Made by a program: the position numbers and the translations under genes. DNA of 64,000 bases. It comes from Allosaccharopolyspora coralli (lineage in GTDB: Bacteria; Actinomycetota; Actinomycetes; Mycobacteriales; Pseudonocardiaceae). Under the pieces are notes generated by a model. It was not told the origin of the DNA and made no database searches. It worked only from the letters and a program-made list of their open reading frames with translations. Position 1 is the first letter of the stretch. Every line of letters begins with the position of its first letter. The stretch spans positions 62,001 to 126,000 of the forward strand of contig NZ_CP045929.1 in the NCBI RefSeq assembly GCF_009664835.1, written 5' to 3'. Below, piece after piece: positions 16,367 to 24,900 of this stretch.

Positions 16367-17512
16367 TCACCCGGCGAGGGACTGGCCGACGGTGAGCATT
16401 CGGAGCGCTCGGGCGGTGGCGGAGGCGAGGAGTTCCGGCGCTTCGGTGATCGCTTCGGCGAGGGCGAGCGGTCCGTCGACGATGCCGACGAACGCGTCGA
16501 TACCGGTGGCGTAGCTGGTGTCGGCGCCGGCTCCGATGGTGCCTGCGAGGGCGATGACCGGTTTGCCGTGGTTCTTCGCGCGGCGCGCGACCTCGGCGGG
16601 CACTTTGCCGCCCGCGGTGGAGGCGTCGATGGCTCCTTCGGCGGTGATGACGAGGTCGGCGTCGGCGAGCCGGTGGTCGAGGTCGCCGGTGTCGAGGAGC
16701 ACGTCGAAGCGGGAGGCGAGCCGCGCGCCGAGCGCCCCTGCCAGACCGGCGCCGAGCCCGCCGGAAGCGCCGCCGCCGGGAGCGAGGCGGAGGTGTTCTC
16801 CGTTCGGAAGCAGCGCCGCCCAGTTCCGCATGGCGGAGGCCAGCGCCTCCACCTGTTCGGGTGAGGCGCCCTTCTGTGGACCGAACACGTGTGCGACGCC
16901 CCCGGGTCCGCAGAGTACGTTCGCCGGGTTCGCCGCCACGACGATGTCGACCTCACCCAAACGCCGGTCGAGTTCGCTGACGTCGAGGGTCCGGGCCCGC
17001 CCGACCTCGTTCCCGCCGTGACCGATCTCCGCACCGGCGCCGTCCTGCACGCGCGCACCGAGTGCCTGTAACGCTCCGGCTCCGCCGTCGCAGACACCGG
17101 AGTCCCCGCAACCGACGACGATGCTGGTCGCGCCGGTGTTCAGCGCGGCGGCGATCAGTTCCCCGACGCCTCGGCTGGTCGTCGCACCGGGGTCGCGCTG
17201 GTCGGCCGGAACGAGTCCCAGCCCGGCAGCGGCGGCCATCTCGACGAAGGCGGTACCGCGATGCGCCCCGCCGAGCAGGGCGAAATGGGACGGCACCGGT
17301 GCACCGACCGGCCCGGTGACCTCGACGGGCACGAGCCGTCCGCCGGTGCTGTCCGCGAGGAGCCTGGCGGACCCTTCGCCCCCGTCGACCAGCGGCACCG
17401 TGTCGGTGGCGGCGTGGGGCAGCGCGCGACGCACCCCGCGCTCGATGGCCGTGGCGACGGCGTCGGCGTCGAGGCACTCCTTGAAACCGGTGGGGGCGAT
17501 GACGATGCGCAT
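16367..17512 (-). CDS. glxK: Glycerate kinase
   Basis: Phosphorylates glycerate with ATP, 381 residues, GarK/GlxK family. The N-terminal MRIVIAPTGFKECLDADAVA, the glycine-rich VDGGEGSARLL, CGDSGVCDGGAGALQALGA, and C-terminal DLVITAEGAIDASTAGGK and GTIGAGAD are family blocks. ATG 17512 begins the canonical first strand; open frame continues upstream to 18190 only because it shadows the next gene. It follows an SLC13-type anion transporter by 53 bp in the same direction, suggesting uptake followed by phosphorylation of glycerate or a related acid. Confidence 0.88.
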   Translation of the reverse strand: MRIVIAPTGFKECLDADAVATAIERGVRRALPHAATDTVPLVDGGEGSARLLADSTGGRLVPVEVTGPVGAPVPSHFALLGGAHRGTAFVEMAAAAGLGLVPADQRDPGATTSRGVGELIAAALNTGATSIVVGCGDSGVCDGGAGALQALGARVQDGAGAEIGHGGNEVGRARTLDVSELDRRLGEVDIVVAANPANVLCGPGGVAHVFGPQKGASPEQVEALASAMRNWAALLPNGEHLRLAPGGGASGGLGAGLAGALGARLASRFDVLLDTGDLDHRLADADLVITAEGAIDASTAGGKVPAEVARRAKNHGKPVIALAGTIGAGADTSYATGIDAFVGIVDGPLALAEAITEAPELLASATARALRMLTVGQSLAG

Positions 17513-17565
17513 CGGTACTCCATTCAGGACGGACCAAAAAAGGGACGGACACTGTGGACTCGAAA

Positions 17566-19065
17566 TCAGTGCAACGGGAGACCGAGCAGCGGCCAGACGG
17601 CTACGGAGAACAGCAGGACAACGGCGACGAGCAGTGGCCCGAGGAAGGCGGACAGGACCAACAGGTCCGTCGAGCGGTAGGTCGGGGCGTCGATCCGGGA
17701 GAACACGGCCACGGGCTTCGCCGAGGAGGTCAGCGTGTGGCAGAAGCCCGCTGCGGCGGTCGAGGCGAAGGCGAGCGCGATCGGGTTCATCCCGGCGGCC
17801 AATGCCGCGGGCACGACCATCGGAATCAGCACGGACGAGCGCGCGGACCGGGACTGCACCACGAGGTGTGCGGCGGCGCTGACCGCGACGACGCCGACGA
17901 CGAGCGCGTACCCGCTGCCGACGAGCACCGCGTCCGCCAGCCATTGCGCGGCTCCGCTCGCGACGAGCGCGCCACCCATCGCGGCAGTGGTGGCCATGAA
18001 CACCAGCAGGGACCACGGGACCTCGGAGACCGCACGCGACATCGAGACGACTCCGCTTCGCGGCGCGGCGAGCACCAGCGCGGCGGCGAACGCCGGCAGC
18101 GGTGCCGGGATGCCGTGCCACTCGTTCGTGGACCAGGTCAGGACGACGACCGCCAGCAGCCAGGCCGCACGGGTTTCGACCGGCCGCCACGTGTGCGGCA
18201 CGTCCAGCTCGGTCCGGAGCAATGCGGACGGCACGCGGAGCGGCTCACGCCGGTCGCTGGGTCGGGTGTGCAGCAGCAGGACGAGTTCCGCGGCGAGGTG
18301 GGAGGTCACGACGGCCAGCGGCAGGCCCCACAGCAGCCATTGCGCGTAGCCGATGCCGGAGCCGGTGGTCGCGGCGAGGATCTGGCTGGTGATCAGGTGC
18401 GCTCCGGCCCCGACGAGGGAGCCGACGGCGGAGAGCAGGATGACGGTGGGGATCAGCAGCGCCAACGCCCGCACGAGCCGCTCCCGGCGCCCGAAGACGT
18501 CGGCGAGGGCGCTGTGCGCAGGCACGGCGAGCGCGGCGCGGCCGCTGGTGCTGGGCACGAGCAGCGCGCTGACGACCAGCGCGACCGTGATGAGGTGCGC
18601 GAGCTGCCGCGGTGTGCGGGCGCGGGCGGTGAGCGCGGCGACGAGTCGCCCGGGCAGCCCGGTCCTGGTCAGACCCGCGGCGAGCAGGAACGCCGAGAAC
18701 ATCAGCCAGATCGGCTCGGCGCCGAACGCGGTCAGGAGCTCGACCGGTGTGAGCACGCCGAGCAGCAGCAACCCGGAGGTGGCGGCCACGGCGACGTGGA
18801 CGTCCTCGAATCGTCCGCTGCACCACGCGACGACCGCTGTGGCGAACACCAGCAGCGTCATGCTCGCGGAACCCTCCGGCGGAGTGCCGTCCGACGTGAG
18901 CACCCACGCGAGTCCGCTCAGCACTGCCACGCCGCCGGTGGTGATTCCGACGGCCCACCCCGCACCCGAGCGCGGGTCTACCCGGGGTGGACGCCGCCGG
19001 GGGCTTGTGGAGAAGTCGGTGTGCGGCCGGGGTGGCGCGCTCGTCGTGTCCTGCACGATCCCCAC
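17566..19065 (-). CDS. SLC13/DASS-family anion permease
   Basis: Integral membrane transporter of 499 residues with about 11 to 12 hydrophobic segments. Family-like blocks are LMFSAFLLAAGLTRTGL, VPSTSGRAALAVP (TM4 SNT-like turn), HLITSQILA, and near the C-terminus SSVLIPMVVPAALAAGMNP and AFASTAAAGFCHTLTSSAKP. SLC13/DASS carriers import di- or tricarboxylates or sulfate with Na+. Its likely partner is the downstream glycerate kinase gene. Start GTG 19065 (MGIVQDTT) precedes a cytoplasmic Pro/Arg-rich N-terminus. A short inverted repeat GGTTCG/CGAACC (about 19086-19112) sits upstream and could be an operator. Confidence 0.82.
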   Translation of the reverse strand: MGIVQDTTSAPPRPHTDFSTSPRRRPPRVDPRSGAGWAVGITTGGVAVLSGLAWVLTSDGTPPEGSASMTLLVFATAVVAWCSGRFEDVHVAVAATSGLLLLGVLTPVELLTAFGAEPIWLMFSAFLLAAGLTRTGLPGRLVAALTARARTPRQLAHLITVALVVSALLVPSTSGRAALAVPAHSALADVFGRRERLVRALALLIPTVILLSAVGSLVGAGAHLITSQILAATTGSGIGYAQWLLWGLPLAVVTSHLAAELVLLLHTRPSDRREPLRVPSALLRTELDVPHTWRPVETRAAWLLAVVVLTWSTNEWHGIPAPLPAFAAALVLAAPRSGVVSMSRAVSEVPWSLLVFMATTAAMGGALVASGAAQWLADAVLVGSGYALVVGVVAVSAAAHLVVQSRSARSSVLIPMVVPAALAAGMNPIALAFASTAAAGFCHTLTSSAKPVAVFSRIDAPTYRSTDLLVLSAFLGPLLVAVVLLFSVAVWPLLGLPLH

Positions 19066-19163
19066 GGTCCGACCGGGGGCTGAGCGGTTCGTGAATGGTT
19101 GATGAGCGAACCTTCATGTCCGGTTCGTCCCGGCGGTGATCTGCGAAATCGGCGATCCACACC

Positions 19164-19265
19164 TGTGGACAACTTGCCGCTCAGCCGTGCACACCTGTGG
19201 ACAACTCAGCCGGCAAGCCCGAGTTGTGCACAGCTGTGGAGGGAGTTGTCCACAGGTGTGCACAA
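19164..19265. other. Cluster of five DnaA-box-like 9-mers
   Basis: Within 102 bp there are three exact actinobacterial-type DnaA boxes: TGTGGACAA at 19164-19172 and 19196-19204, and TTGTCCACA at 19246-19254. Two one-mismatch versions are also present: TTGTGCACA at 19224-19232 and TGTGCACAA at 19257-19265. No dnaA, dnaN or gyrase gene is near, so this is not the main origin. It may titrate DnaA, regulate the neighbouring genes, or bind another protein. It lies in the 248-bp gap between the response regulator's 3' end and the SLC13 gene. Confidence 0.6.
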
Positions 19266-19275
19266 CCGAAAGAGC

Positions 19276-19319
19276 GCGTGAGTCTTTGTGGTGGCTATAG
19301 CAACCACAAAGGCTCACGC
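19276..19319. repeat. 44-bp palindrome (family P44), copy 2
   Basis: GCGTGAGTCTTTGTGGTGGC TATAGC AACCACAAAGGCTCACGC. The TGA stop of the minus-strand response regulator gene lies inside its right arm (TCA within GGCTCACGC). Unlike the other copies, the next gene is co-directional, so it would act as a terminator in one direction and separates the two-component operon from the DnaA-box cluster. Confidence 0.88.
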
Positions 19320-19982
19320 CCGGTCGCCGAGGCGATAGCCCATGCCGCGAACGGTGTCGATGCGCCCGTTGCCGATCTTGCGGCGCAACGCCCGCACGTA
19401 GACGTCGACGACGTTCGATCCGGGATCGAAGTCGTAACCCCACACCTGCGAGAGCACCTGCTCGCGGGAGAGCACTTGGCCGGGGTGGCGCAGGAACAAC
19501 TCGAGCACCGCGAACTCGCGGGCAGTGAGGTCGATGGTCGCGTCCGGCACCTGTGCGCGCCGCGTGCGCAGGTCCAGCGACAAGTCACCGGAGCGCAGCA
19601 CGGTCACCTCCGGCGTCCGCTCGGCGGGGCGCAGCCGAAGTCGGACCCGCGCGAGCAGTTCCTCGAACCGGAACGGCTTAGTCATGTAGTCGTCGGCGCC
19701 GCCTTCCAGGCCCGCGACGGTGTCGTGCACCGTGTCGCGCGCAGTCAGGATGATCACCGGCACCTGCGAATGGCGTGCCCGCAGGGTTTGCAGCACGGAG
19801 AACCCGTCCCGGTCCGGCAGGCCCAGGTCCAGCACGACCAGGTCGACTTCGGCGCCGAGCACGTGATCGAGCGCGGTGGCGCCGTCGGCGACCGCCACCG
19901 TGCTGAATCCGTTGGCGCGCAAACCCTTCTCGATGAACGACGCGATGCGCGCCTCGTCCTCGACGATCAGGATGGTGCTCAC
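19314..19982 (-). CDS. OmpR/PhoB-family response regulator
   Basis: DNA-binding response regulator, 222 residues. Receiver domain (1-120): acidic pocket VEDE near residue 8, phospho-acceptor Asp in VVLDLGLPD (about 51), Thr/Lys switch in ILTARD and MTKPF. C-terminal winged helix with LTAREFAVLELFLRHPGQVLSREQ and VDVYVRALRRKIG. GTG 19982 overlaps the histidine kinase stop (GTGA), so it is the last gene of the operon, the reverse of the common regulator-first order. It probably regulates its own operon through the 11-bp-spaced direct repeats at 21818. Confidence 0.92.
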   Translation of the reverse strand: MSTILIVEDEARIASFIEKGLRANGFSTVAVADGATALDHVLGAEVDLVVLDLGLPDRDGFSVLQTLRARHSQVPVIILTARDTVHDTVAGLEGGADDYMTKPFRFEELLARVRLRLRPAERTPEVTVLRSGDLSLDLRTRRAQVPDATIDLTAREFAVLELFLRHPGQVLSREQVLSQVWGYDFDPGSNVVDVYVRALRRKIGNGRIDTVRGMGYRLGDRA

Positions 19983-21517
19983 GGGTGGTCCTCGCTCTCG
20001 GCGTTCGCGGGTCGGCGGGTCGGCAATTCCAGCCCGAAGGTGGCGCCCTCGCCGGGATCGGAGAGCACGCGCACCCGCCCCTGATGCGCTTCGGCGATGG
20101 CCTTCACGATCGGCAGGCCGAGCCCGGCCCCGGTGCCGGAGCGGCTACGCCCGCGCGAGAACCGGTCGAAGAGGCCTTCGACCTCGGACGGCTCCACGCC
20201 GGGGCCTTCGTCGGTGATCCACAGCGTCGCCGTCCCGAGGTGAGCGGCCGAGCCGAAACGGATCCGCGAGCCGGGTTCGGTGTGCTGGACCGCGTTGTGC
20301 GCGAGCTGCAGCATCGCCTGGGTGATGCGTTGTTCGTCCACGTCGATCTCGCCCTCGCCGACGTGTTCGAGAACCCACGTGCGGTCGCCGAGCGTGCGGA
20401 TCTTGGCATCCACGTCGCTGGTCAGCTCCGGGAACGACACCGGCGCAGGATGGACGAAGTCGGGCCGGTCGGCCTTGGCGAGCACCAGCAGGTCTTCGAC
20501 GATTCGGGTCATCCGGTCGAGCTCGTCGGTGCACAGCCGCACGACCTCCTCCTGCTCGGTGGGATCGGCTTCGAGCAGTTCGAGGTGCCCGCGCACGATG
20601 GTGATCGGAGTGCGAAGCTCGTGGCTGGCGTCGTCGACGAACCGCCGCTGCGTGGCGAACGCGTCCTGCAGCCGGTCGAGCATGCTGTTGAACTGCTCGG
20701 CGAGCGCGGCGATGTCGTCCCTGCCGTGGACCGGGATGCGCTGGGTGAGGTCGTGTTCGCCGATCTCCGCCGCGGTCTGCCGGACCTGGCGGACGGGGGC
20801 GAGGATCGCGCCTGCCACGACCCACGAGGCGATGGCCGCGAGCACGACGCCGAACGCGCTGACGATGATCAGGGTGCGGACCGTGCGGTCCGTTTCGGCG
20901 AGCGCGGCTTCGGGGAACTGGGCACCGATGAACCAGCTCGGCTCCGCCCCGGGTGCGGTCACGGTCGAGACCCGGACCCAGCGCATCGGCCCTGCCGCCG
21001 TGTCGACCGTCCCGTACGCCTCCGGGGAGTCCACGATGCGTTGCAGCACCGCCGGATCGTCCGAAACCTCGCGGACCAGTCCCGGCTGCGCCTGGTTGGT
21101 GTGCCGCAGCCCGTTCTGGTCCCGCCACACGCCGATGAGCGCCTCTCCCGAGTCCGGGTACTGGCGTTGCAGGAATCCGGTGAACAACTCCTCCGGTGTG
21201 GTGAAGAGGCTGCCGGTGGTGGGGTCGCGCCCGGTCTCGGCGAAGGTGACGAACTCGTTGGCCTCCTGTTCCAGCGCGGCGGTGACGTTGCGTTCGGTGT
21301 CGCTGTGCAGGAACTGGCGCGCCAGCAGCACGATCGCCACCAGCACCACGACGAGCACGAGCAGCATCCACCCCATGATCCGGGCGCGGGCCGGAACCGC
21401 CGGACCTCGCCGCTGCTCGGTGGTCTCCGACGTGTCCCGGTCCGACTCGTCTGTGCCGGCCGAGGCGTGCCGTGGCTCGGTCGTGCCCGCCGTGCTGCGG
21501 CGCGGCTCAGTCGTCAT
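19979..21517 (-). CDS. Sensor histidine kinase with extracytoplasmic sensor and HAMP domain
   Basis: Membrane kinase, 512 residues. A cytoplasmic Thr/Glu-rich N-terminus (about 45 residues) precedes TM1 (MGWMLLVLVVVLVAIVLLA). An extracytoplasmic sensor domain (about 70-240) is followed by TM2 and HAMP (VAGAILAPVRQVRQTAAEIGE). HisKA with phospho-His in DDASHELRTPI follows, then HATPase boxes HNAVQHT, DEGPGVE and GAGLGLPIVKAIAEAH. ATG 21517 overlaps the end of the small membrane protein gene by 11 bp; the open frame continues to 21595 only within that gene. Stimulus unknown. Confidence 0.9.
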   Translation of the reverse strand: MTTEPRRSTAGTTEPRHASAGTDESDRDTSETTEQRRGPAVPARARIMGWMLLVLVVVLVAIVLLARQFLHSDTERNVTAALEQEANEFVTFAETGRDPTTGSLFTTPEELFTGFLQRQYPDSGEALIGVWRDQNGLRHTNQAQPGLVREVSDDPAVLQRIVDSPEAYGTVDTAAGPMRWVRVSTVTAPGAEPSWFIGAQFPEAALAETDRTVRTLIIVSAFGVVLAAIASWVVAGAILAPVRQVRQTAAEIGEHDLTQRIPVHGRDDIAALAEQFNSMLDRLQDAFATQRRFVDDASHELRTPITIVRGHLELLEADPTEQEEVVRLCTDELDRMTRIVEDLLVLAKADRPDFVHPAPVSFPELTSDVDAKIRTLGDRTWVLEHVGEGEIDVDEQRITQAMLQLAHNAVQHTEPGSRIRFGSAAHLGTATLWITDEGPGVEPSEVEGLFDRFSRGRSRSGTGAGLGLPIVKAIAEAHQGRVRVLSDPGEGATFGLELPTRRPANAESEDHP

Positions 21518-21782
21518 GATCGTCCAGGTCGTCGAAGTCGTCGTCGTCCGGTGGTGGCGGCGGCAGGTCCGGCGGCGGCTGCTCCGGCGGTGCACCCTGC
21601 TCAGGCGGCGCGCTGGGGTGCGGTGCGGGGTTCGGATCAGGACCCGGTGACACGCCCACCTGCACCTCGGTCGGGGCCTGCGGCGGCCTCGGCGAGTCCG
21701 TGAGCGCGTATCCGGCCACGATCGCGACGACGGGCAGCGCCAACGCCGCGACCAGCAGGACGATCCTCGGAACCGATCTCAT
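21507..21782 (-). CDS. Small Pro/Asp-rich membrane protein at the head of the two-component operon
   Basis: A 91-residue protein of unknown function. One membrane helix (residues 5-27, PRIVLLVAALALPVVAIVAGYAL) is followed by a proline-rich stretch and an extreme acidic end, DDDDFDDLDDHDD. Membrane topology would place the acidic tail outside, where it might bind divalent metal or basic peptides and feed a signal to the kinase. ATG 21782 chosen over 21806 because it starts the compact helix with charged MRSVPR. Its last 11 bases overlap the kinase start, so the two are translationally coupled. Confidence 0.65.
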   Translation of the reverse strand: MRSVPRIVLLVAALALPVVAIVAGYALTDSPRPPQAPTEVQVGVSPGPDPNPAPHPSAPPEQGAPPEQPPPDLPPPPPDDDDFDDLDDHDD

Positions 21783-21817
21783 AGCCCCCACTGTCGTCGA
21801 CAGCACCTCACCCCAGC

Positions 21818-21833
21818 ATGAAGGCCGGATGAG
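21818..21833. promoter_or_regulatory. 11-bp-spaced direct repeat, candidate response-regulator site
   Basis: ATGAAGGCCGG followed by ATGAG gives two ATGAR half-sites 11 bp apart (21818 and 21829), the phasing OmpR/PhoB regulators use. On the minus strand they read TTCAT-type half-sites 36 bp upstream of the first gene of the two-component operon. A TTTTCATC block at 21838 may be an inverted third element. Autoregulation is inferred. Confidence 0.4.
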
Positions 21834-21946
21834 AACTTTTTCATCTCGGGGCGCTCGGGGACGGGAATCGTCGATCGCCGGTGGGCGGTCGGTAGCGGGC
21901 GTTAACCTGCACGACGACGGAGCGGGGCGGTCGGGGAGAGACTGGG

Positions 21947-24900
21947 ATGAGCGAGAGCAGTGGCCACGAGCAGCGGTTGATCGACTGGACCGGTGAGCGT
22001 TGTGTGCCCTGGGCGGACGACGTGCAGGTCGTCTACGAGCACTACCACCGGTACGCGTTGGCGTCCCGGTTCGCGCGCGGCAAGCGTGTCCTCGACCTCG
22101 CCTGCGGCGAAGGGTACGGCTCGAAGCTGCTGGCGGCCGAGGCGTCCACGGTCGTCGGAGTCGACATCGACGAGCGTGCCGTCGAACACGCTGTTCGCAC
22201 CTACGGTGACGAGGGGCTGCGGTTCCGGACGGGGTCGATCACCGATCCGGACACGCTCGCCGACGAGCCGCCGTTCGACGTGATCGTGTGCTTCGAGGCG
22301 ATCGAGCACGTTGCGGACCACGAGGCCGTGCTGCACCTGGTGAACTCGCGGCTGACGAGCGGCGGGCTGGTGTTGATGAGCACCCCGGACGCCGAGGTCT
22401 ACACGGGCGAGCACGGCAACGACAATCCGTTCCACGTCAAGGAGATGTCGCGCGGGCAGTTCGAGCGACTGCTGCAGGGTTCGTTCCGGCATGTCGCGTT
22501 GCTCGAACAGAACGTGGCCGTCGGTTCGTTGCTCATGCCTGCCGAACGGGACGCGGCGAGCGACGGCGTGCACCTGAACACGTTGCGGCGCACTGATTCC
22601 GCAGCGGCGTGGCAGGTCGACGAAGGTGTCCCGCACACGTATCTCGTCGGTCTCGCGTCGAACCGGACGTTACCGAAGCTGCCTGCCGCCGGAGTGTTGC
22701 TCGACGCCGACCAGCACCTCGCCGACCGCCGTCTCGTCGACGACGCCACCGAGGACGAGACGGAGTCGCTGGTGCGGGAGCGGGATGCCGCCGTCGAAGA
22801 CGTCTCCCGTGTGAACGAGCTGTATCAGCGAAGCCGTGGCGAGGCCGAGGAACTCAAGACGTCCATCACGCAGCTGGAGCAGCTGCGACGGGCCGAGGAG
22901 AATCGTGCCGACGACGGCCTGCGGGAACGTGGACGACTGCGGTCGGAACTGGAGCGTCTCGGCGGCGAGCTGCGCGACGCGGGACGGGCCGTCGAGCGGG
23001 ATGCGGCGCGGATCGAGTGGTTGCGGGACAGCGCGGCGGCGGTGGAGCGGCGAGCGGCGGAGGCCGAACGCCGGGTGAGCGACCTGAATGCGCAGAACGC
23101 GGAGCTCACAGCGCAGAACTCCGCGCTGGTGCAGCGTGCGGTCTCGAAGTACCGCCGTGTCGTGGAGCGAGTCGCCCCGCGCGGCACCACGCGCCGTGAC
23201 GTGTACGAGTTCGCCCTCGGTCGTCCGACGGGTGTGCTTCCGGAGGCGCAGGGCGAGGCCGAGACGGGCCCGATCGCGGTGCCGCGCAGCGACGATCCGC
23301 TCGTGAGTGTCGTGATCCCGGTGCACGGCAAGTGGGCGTACACGCGGCAGTGCCTGCGGTTCCTCGGCGGCCATCAGGTCTCGGTGCCGTTCGAGGTGAT
23401 CGTCGTGGACGATGCCTCACCGGACGAGACGGCGGCGATGCTCGCGCAGTGCCCCGGAGTCCGGGTGGTGACGGCCGAGCGCAATCTCGGTTTCATCGGG
23501 GCGTGCAACCTCGGTGCCGAATACGCGCGCGGTGAGCACGTGTTCTTCTTGAACAACGACACCCAGGTCACGGAGTCCTGGCTGGACACATTGACGTCCA
23601 CAATGGAGTCGAACGACCGGATCGGCATGGTTGGCGCGAAACTCGTCTACCCGGACGGGACGCTCCAGGAGTGCGGCGGCGTCGTCTGGTCCGACGGGCA
23701 CGGATGGAACCTCGGTCGCGACGGGGTCGCGGACGCCGCCGAGTTCAACTCGGTGCGCGACGTGGACTACTGCTCGGGTGCGGCGATCCTCGTCCGCGCC
23801 GAGTTGTTCCGGGCCATCGGCGGTTTCGACACTCGGTTCGCCCCGGCGTACTACGAGGACACCGACCTCGCGTTCGCGGTGCGCGCGGCGGGTTTTCGCA
23901 CGGTCGTGCAGCCCAAGGCCGTCGTCGTGCACCACGAGGGCGTCTCGAACGGCACCGACCTCGGTGGTGGCGTCAAGAAGCACCAGGAGCTCAACCGTGC
24001 GGCGTTCGCGGAGAAATGGGCGGACGTCCTGCGGGCCGAGCACTTGCCGGAGGCGTCACCACGCAACCTGTGGCTCGCGCGGCATCGCGGGACGCACGGG
24101 CATTTCGGGCCGATCGCCGTGGTCAAGGACCACCAGGTGCCGCGCCCGGATTTCGACTCCGGTTCGGTGCGGATGCGCCGGATTCTGGAACAGCTCGTCG
24201 AACTCGGGTGCCGGGTGGTGTTCTTCCCCGGCAATCACGCGCGGCTGGAGCCTTACACGACGGAGCTGCAACAGCTCGGTGTGCTCGTGCTGCCGGAGCC
24301 GGAGTTGCAGCAGGCGTTCCTGGCGGAGGCAGGCTCGCAGATCACGGTGGCGTTGTTGTCCCGGCCGCAGGTCGCCTGGAGCCTCGTGGAAGAACTCCGC
24401 ACGGCCGCGCCGCAGTGCGTCATCGCCTACGACACCGTGGACGTGCATTTCCTGCGTCTGGAGCGGCAGGCCGAGGTGTCCGAGCGTGCGGACGACGGCG
24501 AGTCCGCGAAGGCGCTGCGGCGCAAGTCTTTCGCGTCACGACAGATGGAGTTGGGCCTGTTGCGCTCGTGTGACGTCACGTTGGTGGTTTCGGAGGCCGA
24601 GCAGGTGTTGCTGCGGGAGCTCGTGCCGGAGGCCGACGTCCGCGTGCTGTCCAATGTGCACGACGTCGCGTGGGACTCGCCGGATCCGGCCGAGCGCAGC
24701 GGTGTGCTGTTCGTGGGCGGTTTCGACCACCCGCCGAACGGGGACGCGGCGGCCTGGGCTGCGCGGGAGATCATGCCGCTGGTGTGGGACCGGGTTCCGG
24801 ACGCGGTGTTGCACGTCGTGGGCAGCAATCCGACGAAGCAGGTGCGGCAGTTGGAGCGCGAGGGCGTCGAGGTGCACGGCTGGGTCCCGGATCTCGACCC

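Noticed and set aside
19164-19265. Chromosomal origin oriC
   Set aside because: Only five boxes and no dnaA, dnaN, recF or gyrB genes nearby; actinobacterial origins have many more boxes.
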